This document shows positions 1 to 7,866 of a stretch of DNA of 64,000 nucleotides, piece after piece. Positions within the stretch are counted from its first letter, which is position 1, and each line of letters begins with the position of its first letter. The translations under genes and the position numbers were made by a program. Under the pieces are notes generated by a model. It was not told where the DNA came from. It worked only from the letters and a program-made list of their open reading frames with translations, and did not search any database. Location of the stretch: NCBI GenBank assembly GCA_963777625.1, contig CAVZRO010000015.1, forward strand, positions 1-64,000, written 5' to 3'. Source of the DNA: DATDIC01 sp963777625. Lineage in GTDB: Bacteria > Pseudomonadota > Alphaproteobacteria > Acetobacterales > Acetobacteraceae.

Positions 1-39
1 CCGGCCATGACGGAAAGGGGCCGGCCATGACGGAAAGGG
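1..39. repeat. Tandem 20-bp direct repeat at the window edge
   Basis: The unit CCGGCCATGACGGAAAGGGG occurs at 1-20 and again from 21, the second copy matching through 39 with a change at base 40 (T for G). No gene is visible in 1-142. The repeat may be a short tandem duplication or an assembly-end artefact, since it sits exactly at the left edge. Confidence 0.7.
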
Positions 40-142
40 TCAGCATCAACGCGGGTTGGTATGAGATTGGATCCCCGCGGCGCGCGATGCGTTTACCGGT
101 ACATTCCGCTACGCGAGCCGAGGCCGATTTCAAGCTGACGTG

Positions 143-1177
143 CTACCCAGGCGGCGCGGTCGATCCGCGCACCACGAGCTGCAGCTCAACGGTGCGTCGG
201 ACAGGGTCAGCAGGCAGGCTTCCGGTGACACGCGCGGAGAGCATATCGATTGCCAGCTCGGCAAGCGTCTCCTGCGGCTGGGCGACCGTCGTGAGATTGA
301 TGCGTGCCAGCCGTGCCAACACGATATCGTCGAAGCCGACCACCGAGAGCTGCTCGGGGACCCGGATACCAAGCCGGTCCGCGCAGTCCAGTATTTCGAT
401 CGCGCCGAGATCGTTGGACGAGAAAATGGCAGTCACCCGGCGGTCGCCGAGCAGCAGTTCCTCTGGTGTGACCGCGCGGTTGTTGCGCAGCAATCCGGGC
501 GGCGAGCGGCGCCAATGAAAGACCGCCGGCTGCAGCCCAGCCTCTGCCATCACAGCGCGATAGCCCGCGCGGCGCGCCCTGTCGGCGGCGTCCTCCACGA
601 TCGGATCGGCGAAATAGGCGATGCGGCGATGACCCAGTGAAACCAGGTGCCGCGTCGCGTCTTCCGCGCCGCGGCGGTCGTCGCCGGACACGACGTCACC
701 CCACTCCGCACTGCAGGTGACGAACACGACCGGCAGCTTGCCATCAACGAGTTGTCGTGCGCGTTCCGACATGCCGGCGTGAGCGAGAAAGAGGACGCCG
801 GCCACGCGGTATTCCAATAGCTTTTCCAGGCCGGCCGTATCCACCTCGTCGGTCTGGGTATTGACGAACATGACGCGATAGCCGCGCGCGGCCGCGTGCT
901 GTTCGACCTGCTTGGCCATCTCGGCGTGGAACGGGTTCGCCAGATCACCGACCACCACGCCGAGCATGGTGGTGCGCTGCTGAACGAGCTGGCGCGCCAG
1001 CACGTTCGGACGGTAGCCGAGTGCGGCGATTGCCTCGGTGACCCGGGCGCGCATCGCCGGCGCGACGCAGGCGGCGTCGCGGATGACGTTCGATACGGTC
1101 GATTTGGACACCCCGGCAAGCTGGGCAACGTCCACGATGGTGGGGAGTTTGGCGAACTCCGTCGCTTGCCGTTTCAT
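143..1177 (-). CDS. LacI-family transcriptional regulator
   Basis: The 344-residue protein has an N-terminal LacI helix-turn-helix (residues about 12-65, with VAQLAGVSKSTVSNVI and the hinge region YRPNVLARQL). A periplasmic-binding-protein-like effector domain follows, with the family phrases VVGDLANPFHAEM and GFDDIVLARL. It is the last gene of a tightly overlapping operon (amidohydrolase, Rieske, isomerase, dehydrogenase, lacI) and its start overlaps the dehydrogenase stop by 4 nt. LacI proteins bind palindromes with a central CG; such palindromes lie at 4789, 9447, 13468 and 13566 in front of this operon and three other units. It is therefore probably the local repressor and autoregulated. 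The effector is unknown, presumably a sugar-like or aromatic-glycoside-like compound. Confidence 0.93.
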   Translation of the reverse strand: MKRQATEFAKLPTIVDVAQLAGVSKSTVSNVIRDAACVAPAMRARVTEAIAALGYRPNVLARQLVQQRTTMLGVVVGDLANPFHAEMAKQVEQHAAARGYRVMFVNTQTDEVDTAGLEKLLEYRVAGVLFLAHAGMSERARQLVDGKLPVVFVTCSAEWGDVVSGDDRRGAEDATRHLVSLGHRRIAYFADPIVEDAADRARRAGYRAVMAEAGLQPAVFHWRRSPPGLLRNNRAVTPEELLLGDRRVTAIFSSNDLGAIEILDCADRLGIRVPEQLSVVGFDDIVLARLARINLTTVAQPQETLAELAIDMLSARVTGSLPADPVRRTVELQLVVRGSTAPPG

Positions 1178-2322
1178 CCGCCGTGCGGCGCGATAACCAC
1201 CTTCATCGCCTCGTCGGTCTGGGCGAGTTCGACGGCCTCCTGCGCACGGGCGAGCGGCAGTCGATGGCTGACGATGCGATGAAACGGCAGGCGGTCCAGA
1301 TTGGCGGCCATCAGATGCATGGAGGGAAGATAGGAAGTGGCGGTTTCCCCGCCGATGCCGATGATGCTGACATTGCGGGTGCAGATATCGGAGTTCGGGT
1401 TGATGCTGACCGACCCCATATCGACGAATGTACCCGCTTCGACCACGACGCCTCCTACACGGACCAGCCGGAGCGCTTCGAGAAAGCCCAGCGGTACGCC
1501 GCTGCAGGAGAGCACAAGATCGGCGCCGAGGCCATCGGTGGCCTCGCGCACGCGCGCGAGCCGTTCATCGGGGTCAGTCGTGGTGATGTTGAAGGTCAGG
1601 CGAGCCCCGAACGCCTCTGCGATACGCAGGCGGGAATCGAACGCGTCGGTAGCGATCAGGGTGCCGGCGCCGAGGAGGCGGGCTTTGATGAGATGACAGA
1701 GACCGAGCGGACCGACGCCCAGAACCGCAATCGAGTTGCCGAACCGGCTGCCGCCCATGGTGCCGAGCAAGGTCAGGGCAGCCTCGACTCCATGTGTGAC
1801 AGCCATGATTTCCGTGAGCACAGCCACCTCGTCCGGAAGGTCGGGGGGCACGCTGAAGATGGGAGTGCCAGGGAGCAGATACATATACTCCGCCCAGCCG
1901 CCGAACAGATGAGGTGCGCGGCCGCAATGGAGGCTGTTGCCGTAATCCTCCATCTGCGTGCAGAAGTAGTAGGGATAGTTGTTGCGGCAGAAATGACAGG
2001 TGCCGCAGGGGACGTTGGCACCTGGGACGATGCGGTCGCCGGGCTGGAGAGCACGCCCTTCGCTGTCCAGCACGGTGCCGCCGGTTGCTACAACAACGCC
2101 AACATTCTCGTGGCCACAGATCAGCGGGTAGGTCAGGTCGCGCTCATGCGGAGTACCCGCATATTGCTTGCTCTCGCCACGAAACGTGTGTTTGTCGGTG
2201 CCGCAGATGCCGGAGAAGCGCACCTGCATAAGCACGGCGCCCGGTTCGAGATCCGGCATGGGGAAGCTCTGCACGGAAATGCGTCCGGGCCGTTCGGTGA
2301 CCGCGGCACGAACCATGTTCAT
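1174..2322 (-). CDS. Zinc-binding alcohol dehydrogenase (MDR family)
   Basis: The 382-residue protein belongs to the medium-chain dehydrogenase/reductase family (threonine/sorbitol dehydrogenase-like). The catalytic zinc site is visible as Cys40 in FSGICGTDKH and His71-Glu72 in ICGHENVG. Structural-zinc cysteines cluster at 106, 109, 112 and 121 (PCGTCHFC...C). The NAD(P)-binding Rossmann motif is VLGVGPLGLCHL. It would oxidise a secondary alcohol or polyol, or reduce the ketone. It overlaps the isomerase gene and lacI by 4 nt on each side, so it is translationally coupled within the regulated operon. The substrate cannot be read from sequence. Confidence 0.92.
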   Translation of the reverse strand: MNMVRAAVTERPGRISVQSFPMPDLEPGAVLMQVRFSGICGTDKHTFRGESKQYAGTPHERDLTYPLICGHENVGVVVATGGTVLDSEGRALQPGDRIVPGANVPCGTCHFCRNNYPYYFCTQMEDYGNSLHCGRAPHLFGGWAEYMYLLPGTPIFSVPPDLPDEVAVLTEIMAVTHGVEAALTLLGTMGGSRFGNSIAVLGVGPLGLCHLIKARLLGAGTLIATDAFDSRLRIAEAFGARLTFNITTTDPDERLARVREATDGLGADLVLSCSGVPLGFLEALRLVRVGGVVVEAGTFVDMGSVSINPNSDICTRNVSIIGIGGETATSYLPSMHLMAANLDRLPFHRIVSHRLPLARAQEAVELAQTDEAMKVVIAPHGG

Positions 2323-3290
2323 GTCATGCCTCCCTGGCGTCGGTGGTTCAGTAGCCCGGCGAGCAGCCGGGCCGCTTCCGGGATGCCGATCTCAGGCGCA
2401 ACGAATGGATCTTCGTGCTCGATCGTGATTACCTGTGCGCGGGTCTGAGCGAGGTCCGCCAGCAATGTCTTCCACCATGCGGCATCGTGGCCGCGGCCGA
2501 CGGTGGCGAAGTTCCAGGGCATTTCCAGCGGCGGGGTGGGCCAACGCCGGTCGAGCAGGCCGTTCAGTGCCAAGTTGTCGGGGATGAAGGCGAGATCCTT
2601 GGCGTGTGCATGGCCAACAAGCGCGCCGAGACGGGTGACCACGCGATTGGCATCCATGCCGAGCCAGAAGAAATGGCTCGGGTCGATGTTGGCGGCGATG
2701 GACGGACCAGCGTCGGCCAGAGCGAGGAAGCTTTCCGTATTGTAGGCGACCGTGCCGGGGTGCAGCTCCAGGCAGACCAGCAGGCCTGGACAGGTCTGCC
2801 GGACGAAGTCGTCGATGCCTGACCAGTAGCTCAGGACGCGCTGGGATTGCGCCAGGTGAATGCCGTCCAGATAGGGCAGGTAACCGCCGGCGGCGAAATG
2901 CGGTGTGGTATCGCCGGGCGCCGCGGCCGGGCAGCCAGCCATGGCGACGACGCGATTCACGCCGAGTTCCGCAGCCAGGCGGATCGTGTCGCGCAGGTCG
3001 GAATCGTGCTTGTCCGCGAGGGCCTGGTCGGGGTGCAGCGGATTGCCCCAGACGTTCAGGGCGCCGATGCGCAGACCGCGGCGGGTGATTTGGTGCTGCC
3101 AGTCGGTGCGGAACGTGCTGTCGCGCAGCAGGCGATCGCGGTCGCAGTGCGGGTGTGGCGCGTAGCCGCCGCTGCCGATTTCCAGGTCGGTGATGGTCGG
3201 CGCACGGCTGACGAGCCAGTCCAGCACGTCTGGAAAGGGACGTGCCAGCAGCGCCTCCAGCACAACGCCGAGACGGAGGCTTTCGGGCAT
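2319..3290 (-). CDS. Sugar-phosphate isomerase/epimerase-like TIM-barrel protein
   Basis: About 323 residues from the ATG at 3290 (MPESLRLGVV). The open frame extends further upstream, but that part lies inside the Rieske gene and has no family character, so the internal ATG is chosen. The protein looks like an AP-endonuclease-2/xylose-isomerase-like TIM barrel: the strand-end phrases VCLELHPGTVAYN, IAANIDPSHFFWLGMD, GHAHAKDL and ITIEHEDPF carry the Glu, Asp/His, His and Glu residues that bind a divalent metal in this fold. Related proteins isomerise or epimerise sugars or inositol derivatives. It sits 5 nt downstream of the Rieske gene and overlaps the dehydrogenase gene. Confidence 0.85.
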   Translation of the reverse strand: MPESLRLGVVLEALLARPFPDVLDWLVSRAPTITDLEIGSGGYAPHPHCDRDRLLRDSTFRTDWQHQITRRGLRIGALNVWGNPLHPDQALADKHDSDLRDTIRLAAELGVNRVVAMAGCPAAAPGDTTPHFAAGGYLPYLDGIHLAQSQRVLSYWSGIDDFVRQTCPGLLVCLELHPGTVAYNTESFLALADAGPSIAANIDPSHFFWLGMDANRVVTRLGALVGHAHAKDLAFIPDNLALNGLLDRRWPTPPLEMPWNFATVGRGHDAAWWKTLLADLAQTRAQVITIEHEDPFVAPEIGIPEAARLLAGLLNHRRQGGMT

Positions 3291-3295
3291 GCGCG

Positions 3296-3661
3296 TCAGC
3301 GTCCCGGGGCCGCGCCGGTCTCGATCAGGACACGGTCGGCAACGATCTCGACGGGGAAGGTGCGAACTCGCATGGCGGGATCCCAGATGGCTTCGCCGGT
3401 ACTCACGTCGAACTCCCAGCCGTGCCAGGGGCAAGCAATCACCGGAGCGGCGTCCTGCAGTGTCATGTCACCCGGGTGAAGGGCGGTGAGGCGGCCGGCA
3501 AGGACACCGCGGCAGAGCGGGCCGCCCTGGTGCGCGCATACGGTGCTGACGCCGTAGATTTTCCCGTACCAGCGGATGATGCCGATCTCGGTGCGGCCGA
3601 CGGTAACGATCGCGACCTGGCCGTCCCGAAAGTCCCGGACTGATCCAATGTCCGTGATCAC
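3296..3661 (-). CDS. Small Rieske [2Fe-2S] protein
   Basis: A 121-residue single-domain Rieske protein. The cluster ligands are Cys42-X-His44 (VCAHQGGPLC) and Cys77-X2-His80 (CPWHGWEF). Single-domain Rieske ferredoxins carry electrons to oxygenases, or are small subunits, in the cytoplasm. No oxygenase alpha subunit lies nearby. The gene overlaps the amidohydrolase stop by 4 nt. The same Rieske plus amidohydrolase pairing recurs at 33.6-36.2 kb, suggesting a functional link between the two families, but the partner reaction is unknown. Confidence 0.9.
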   Translation of the reverse strand: MITDIGSVRDFRDGQVAIVTVGRTEIGIIRWYGKIYGVSTVCAHQGGPLCRGVLAGRLTALHPGDMTLQDAAPVIACPWHGWEFDVSTGEAIWDPAMRVRTFPVEIVADRVLIETGAAPGR

Positions 3662-4773
3662 GCCGCGATTTTTCCAGTTGCGGGCGTCAGGTCGGCTTCC
3701 TGCCAGCCGTACAGGTTCAGCGCGTTCTCGAAGAAGATACGCCTATGCCAGGATTCGGGCAGGCGAGCGGCGATATAGTCAAACTCGTCGGCGTCCCAGT
3801 GCGGGTAGTCGGAGGAATAGCAGAGACGGTCGGCTCCATTCATCCAACCCAGCAGCTCGGTGACCTGCTCCCGCTGCGGCGAGATTTCGAGCGGCTGGGT
3901 GGTGAGCCAGACATGTTCCTTGACGTACTCGCTCGGCAGCTTGCGCAGCCAGGGGACTTCGCGGCGCAAGCCTTTGTACTCGGTGTCGAAGCGCCAAAGC
4001 AGGCTCGGCAGCCAAGCGGCCCCGGTTTCGATCAGCAGCAGGCGGAGGCGCGGGAATTTCTCGAACACGCCGTGACTGACGAAGGAGACGAGGTGGGTCA
4101 TGACCACCTGGGGCCAGAGCGTATGCGCCTCGAAATACAGGTTGACGTTGCCCCCGCCGGTGCTGGCCGGATTGGCCCAGCCACCGGCACCGCCATGGAT
4201 AGCTATGGGGCGGTCGGTTTCCTCGGCGGCGGCGTAGATCGGGTGAAACAACGGGTGGCCGAATGGGTAATGGTGGGGATTGTCCACCAGCATCACCTGC
4301 ACCATGCGCGGATTGTCGGCATGGCGGCGGACTTCGGCGGCGGCCTGCTCGGGTAGCTGGCAGGCGACCATGATGGAGGAAGCAAGCCTCGGGTCACGGC
4401 TGAGCCACCGATCGATCGACCAGTCGTTCAGGGCGCGGGCAAGCTCCGTCGCGAAATAAGGGTTGTGGTGGCCGGCGACATGGCTGTCGTCGCCAAAGGT
4501 AAGGATGGCGCGGCGGACATCGCCACGGTCCAGCACCTGGCGGCAGAGGGTTTCAAAGTGCGAACCAGGCGCGCGGCCGTCGGGCGGGAACGTGTCGGCG
4601 CGCATGAACCCATGCGGGTTGGGGAGTCCGTCTTGCACGGTCAATGGCATGATCCCGGCAGGGCCGCGATTGGCAATGAACTCATGCCAGCCGCGGGAAA
4701 GGTACGGGAGCAGCTCCTGATCCGTAGCGCGAGCGTGGTGAACGTCGCAGTCGATTACCGGACCGTTGTACAT
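3658..4773 (-). CDS. Amidohydrolase_2-family metal-dependent hydrolase/decarboxylase
   Basis: About 371 residues starting MYNGPVIDCDVHH. The D-x-H metal motif lies at the N-terminus, with later family landmarks AIHGGAGGW, LIETGAAWLPSLLW and SSDYPHWDADEF. This superfamily (ACMSD/amidohydrolase_2) contains hydrolases and non-oxidative decarboxylases acting on aromatic or amide substrates. ATG 4773 is preferred over ATG 4803 because 4803 would place the LacI-type palindrome (4789-4804) across the start codon. It is the first gene of the operon ending in lacI. Two relatives lie at 34021-36209. Confidence 0.9.
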   Translation of the reverse strand: MYNGPVIDCDVHHARATDQELLPYLSRGWHEFIANRGPAGIMPLTVQDGLPNPHGFMRADTFPPDGRAPGSHFETLCRQVLDRGDVRRAILTFGDDSHVAGHHNPYFATELARALNDWSIDRWLSRDPRLASSIMVACQLPEQAAAEVRRHADNPRMVQVMLVDNPHHYPFGHPLFHPIYAAAEETDRPIAIHGGAGGWANPASTGGGNVNLYFEAHTLWPQVVMTHLVSFVSHGVFEKFPRLRLLLIETGAAWLPSLLWRFDTEYKGLRREVPWLRKLPSEYVKEHVWLTTQPLEISPQREQVTELLGWMNGADRLCYSSDYPHWDADEFDYIAARLPESWHRRIFFENALNLYGWQEADLTPATGKIAA

Positions 4774-4788
4774 CCCGCCCAAATCCCG

Positions 4789-4804
4789 TTTGGATCGTTC
4801 CAAA
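4789..4804. promoter_or_regulatory. Predicted LacI-type operator D
   Basis: TTTGGATCGTTCCAAA is a 16-bp palindrome with one mismatched position. It matches the perfect TGGAACGTTCCA copies at 9447, 13468 and 13566. It lies 15 bp upstream of the amidohydrolase start (4773) that heads the lacI-containing operon, which would give autoregulation. Confidence 0.65.
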
Positions 4805-4860
4805 GCCCCGCTGGTGGATATCGCCGGAACCGCTGGAGTGTCAAGCGAGAGAGCACGAAT

Positions 4861-6006
4861 TCACCCGAATTGCCCGACCGTGTGGTGTGCGATGCGGTCC
4901 TCATCGAGGATGAAGCCGAATCCCGGGCGGTCGGGAACCGCTACATAACCTTGCGGGTCGATCGATAGCGTTTCGCGGAGCATCTGGTCGCGGCTGTCAG
5001 CAGTGAAACCGCTCGGAGGGTCATGAGGAAACTCCAGCCAGAAACAGTTCGGGGTCGATGCGGCCAGATGCAGATTGGCCAAGAGGCCAATGCCGTTACC
5101 CCAGGTATGTGGCGCGATTTCCAGATTCGCGGCCTCGGCCATCGCCGCCACCTTGCGGAGTTGAAAGATGCCTTCGGAGAGCAGCGCATCAGGTTGCAGA
5201 ATATCGAAGCAGCCGCGATCGACCAGCAGCTTGAATTCGTGCAGGCCGTGATTGTCCTCGCCCCCGGCGATCCTGATGCGGTCAAGCCTGTCGCGTAGCC
5301 GGGCGAGGCCGTCGTAGTCGTAACGCGGAAGCGGCTCCTCCAGCCAAAGGACGCCAAGCTGTTCCAACTCGCGGGCAACTGCGAGGGTTTTCTGAAACCC
5401 CCAGATGCGATGCGCGGTCAGGCCCGGCTCGATGCCGGCCTGATTGGCATCGATCATGATCTCTATCCGGTCACCGATGGCTTTGCGGATCGCTTCGACG
5501 ACTTTCAGATCGTCGCCGACATTGTCGTGGTGGAAGCGCAGCTTCACCGCCCGGTAGCCCTCGGCCAGGATACGATGGACATCCTCGACCCGCTGCTCCG
5601 GCGACCGCAACTCGGCAGTGGCGCAGTAGGCCGCCACGCGGTCCTGCGCGCCGCCCCAAAGCTTGTAAACGGGCAATCCGGCCTGTTTGCCGACAATGTC
5701 CCACAGCGCGATTTCCATGAAATAGGCGGGGGGTCCGAGAATTTCAGCGTCCCGAAGGATGGCGGTGAGCCGCTCGATCGCCGTCGGGTCCTGGCCAATC
5801 AGATAAGGCGATACGAAACGTTCGACGGCAATCGCGGCCTCCATTCCGGCGTGAGCCGCGGTATAGCCGGTGATGCCGGCATCGGTTTCAACCGAGACCA
5901 GCACCATCAGGATGTTCGGCTGGTTGCGCCCGCGCGCCCAGGCGGGATGAAACGGCGCTGGAAGCGGCAAATCGACGACCTGACTGTGCACGCGTGTAAT
6001 CTGCAT
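4861..6006 (-). CDS. Mandelate racemase/muconate lactonizing enzyme-family (enolase superfamily) protein
   Basis: The 381-residue protein has the full enolase-superfamily layout: an N-terminal capping domain, then a (beta/alpha)8 barrel. Barrel phrases are AVKLRFHHDN (the K-x-R position of the acid/base strand), IMIDANQAG (metal Asp), WLEEPLPRYD (metal Glu), IAGGEDNHG (metal Glu) and EIAPHTWGNG (the His position typical of sugar-acid dehydratases and mandelate racemases). It probably abstracts an alpha-proton from a carboxylate. It is the last gene of the peptide-type ABC operon, 24 nt behind the DppC-like gene and 87 nt ahead of the next operon. The substrate is unknown. Confidence 0.92.
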   Translation of the reverse strand: MQITRVHSQVVDLPLPAPFHPAWARGRNQPNILMVLVSVETDAGITGYTAAHAGMEAAIAVERFVSPYLIGQDPTAIERLTAILRDAEILGPPAYFMEIALWDIVGKQAGLPVYKLWGGAQDRVAAYCATAELRSPEQRVEDVHRILAEGYRAVKLRFHHDNVGDDLKVVEAIRKAIGDRIEIMIDANQAGIEPGLTAHRIWGFQKTLAVARELEQLGVLWLEEPLPRYDYDGLARLRDRLDRIRIAGGEDNHGLHEFKLLVDRGCFDILQPDALLSEGIFQLRKVAAMAEAANLEIAPHTWGNGIGLLANLHLAASTPNCFWLEFPHDPPSGFTADSRDQMLRETLSIDPQGYVAVPDRPGFGFILDEDRIAHHTVGQFG

Positions 6007-6030
6007 TGCACTTGCTCTCCGCTGTATTGC

Positions 6031-6909
6031 TCAGAGGCCGGAGTGGCGGAGCCGGCGGGCGGCGCCACGCGGATCGGCCCGTCGCGCCAAGTTGTCCGCT
6101 ACCGCATTCAGCGCCAGCACCATCGCCACGATGGTGAGGCCGGGACAGATACCGAACCAGGCATCGGTGCGGATGTAGGAACGAGCCTCCTGCAGCATCA
6201 GGCCGAGCGATGGAGTGGGCGGCTGGATACCGAGACCGAGGAAGCTCAGGCCCGCCTCGAGCAGCACGGCGTTGGCTATGGTGAAGGCTGTCTGGACGGC
6301 GAGCGGCCCGAGCGCGTTCGGCAGAACAGAGCGAAAAACGATATAGCGGCTGGACGCTCCGAACGCCTCCGCCGCTTCAACATACTGCTGGTGGCGCTGG
6401 GCGAGCATGATGGCGTAGGCCAGCCGGACGAAGGTGGGGACGCTGATAAGAGCGACCGCCAGCAGCACGCCGACGGAGCCGGTACGCAGCACGGTCGCGA
6501 CAATCATCGCAAGCAGGACGGCGGGAAACGCCAGCAGCACGTCGGAGATGCGCATGACTGCGCCGGCAACGAGACCAGGGCGATAGGCGGCCCACAGACC
6601 GAGGCTGGTGCCGACAAGCAAGGCAAGCAGCGCGGAGCCGAAGCCCACCTCTATCGAGATACGCGTGCCGAGCATCAAGCGGCTGAGAATGTCACGGCCG
6701 AGATCGTCGGTACCGAGCAGATGCCGGAGTGTCGGTAGCGCAAGCGCGTTGGTCAGGTCCTGACCCAGCGGATCGAACGGCGTGATCCAGGGAGCGGTGA
6801 CGGCAATCAATACAAGCGCGACAAGAAAGATCGCGGATATCGATTCACCCACTCGCAGCCGAGGAAGGTGTATCGGATTACGGGAGGTAGCCGCGACTAG
6901 CTCGGTCAT
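6031..6909 (-). CDS. Peptide-type ABC transporter permease (DppC-like)
   Basis: About 292 residues starting MTELVAATS. The longer reading frame upstream overlaps the DppB-like gene out of frame and is not needed. It is an inner-membrane permease with an N-terminal transmembrane segment (ISAIFLVALVLIAVTAPWI), the DppC phrase HLLGTDDLGRDILSRL and the EAA coupling loop (YVEAAEAFGASSRYI). Its start lies 2 nt past the DppB-like stop. With the binding protein, DppB partner and the two ATPases at 11377-13416 it makes a complete oligopeptide/nickel-type importer; such importers also take glycosides and other non-peptide solutes. Confidence 0.93.
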   Translation of the reverse strand: MTELVAATSRNPIHLPRLRVGESISAIFLVALVLIAVTAPWITPFDPLGQDLTNALALPTLRHLLGTDDLGRDILSRLMLGTRISIEVGFGSALLALLVGTSLGLWAAYRPGLVAGAVMRISDVLLAFPAVLLAMIVATVLRTGSVGVLLAVALISVPTFVRLAYAIMLAQRHQQYVEAAEAFGASSRYIVFRSVLPNALGPLAVQTAFTIANAVLLEAGLSFLGLGIQPPTPSLGLMLQEARSYIRTDAWFGICPGLTIVAMVLALNAVADNLARRADPRGAARRLRHSGL

Positions 6910-6911
6910 CT

Positions 6912-7862
6912 CTATAGCCGTCCGGCGCGGATACGCGGATCGATGACGCCGTACGCGATATCCGTTGCAAGATTGACGAGGATGAACGCAGCCACGGCCA
7001 GCAGCGTCACGGCCTGGATTACGAAATAGTCGCGTTGCACGAGAGCGGTCCACAACAGCGTGCCCAGTCCAGGGAGGTTGAACACCGCTTCGGTCAGGAC
7101 CACCCCGCCGATCAGCCGTCCAAACTGGATACCGAGCGCCGTAACCGCAGGGATCACGGCGTTGCGCAGAACGTGCTTCAGCAAAATGCGCCTCGGCGGC
7201 AGGCCCTTTGCGCGGGCGGTAAGGACGAAATCGCGGTGTAGGCTCTCTGCGATGCCGTTGGCGAGAAAGCGCGCCAGCACTGCGGCGGTGCCGATCCCCA
7301 GGGTGATGCAGGGCAGCACCAGCGAGCGGATGCAGCGGACCGGGTCGGTCGTGAAGGCGACGTACCCTCCCGCGGGAAGCCAGCCCAGTTTCACGGCGAC
7401 CAGAATCTGCAGCAGCAGGCCGAGCCAGAATACGGGAACCGCAATTGCGGTGGCGTTGAAGAAATCGATGAGGCGCGCCAGCCTGCTATCCGGGCGGATG
7501 CCGGCAATCATGCCCGCGGCGCCGCCGAGAGTGCAGCCGATCACCAGCGATCCGGCCGTAAGTTGCAGGGCGACCGGCAGGCGTTGCGCAATCAGCCGCG
7601 CGACCGGGTAGCCGTTGACCAGCGAATCGCCGAGATCGCCGCGCAACAGGCTGCCCAGCCAGTAGAGATATTGGAGCGGAACGGGTTGATCGAGGCGGAG
7701 CGTGTGACGCAGCGTGGCAAGCTGGATCGGTGTTGCACTGTCACCCAGCACGAAAGCCGCCGGGTCGCCGGGAAGCACGTATAATAGCAGGAACAGCGCG
7801 ATCGAGGCGCCGAAGAGCACCGGGACGGCGATAAGGATGCGCCGGCCGACGAAGGCCCACAT
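6912..7862 (-). CDS. Peptide-type ABC transporter permease (DppB-like)
   Basis: The 316-residue inner-membrane protein starts with the DppB signature MWAFVGRRILIAVPVLFGAS and LLYVLPGDPA. It has about six hydrophobic segments and the EAA loop near DFVLTARAKGLPPRRI. The phrase GGVVLTEAVFNLPGLGTLL is typical of the C-terminal half. It lies 4 nt downstream of the binding-protein gene and just before the DppC partner, so the three are cotranscribed. Confidence 0.94.
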   Translation of the reverse strand: MWAFVGRRILIAVPVLFGASIALFLLLYVLPGDPAAFVLGDSATPIQLATLRHTLRLDQPVPLQYLYWLGSLLRGDLGDSLVNGYPVARLIAQRLPVALQLTAGSLVIGCTLGGAAGMIAGIRPDSRLARLIDFFNATAIAVPVFWLGLLLQILVAVKLGWLPAGGYVAFTTDPVRCIRSLVLPCITLGIGTAAVLARFLANGIAESLHRDFVLTARAKGLPPRRILLKHVLRNAVIPAVTALGIQFGRLIGGVVLTEAVFNLPGLGTLLWTALVQRDYFVIQAVTLLAVAAFILVNLATDIAYGVIDPRIRAGRL

Positions 7863-7866
7863 GGAG

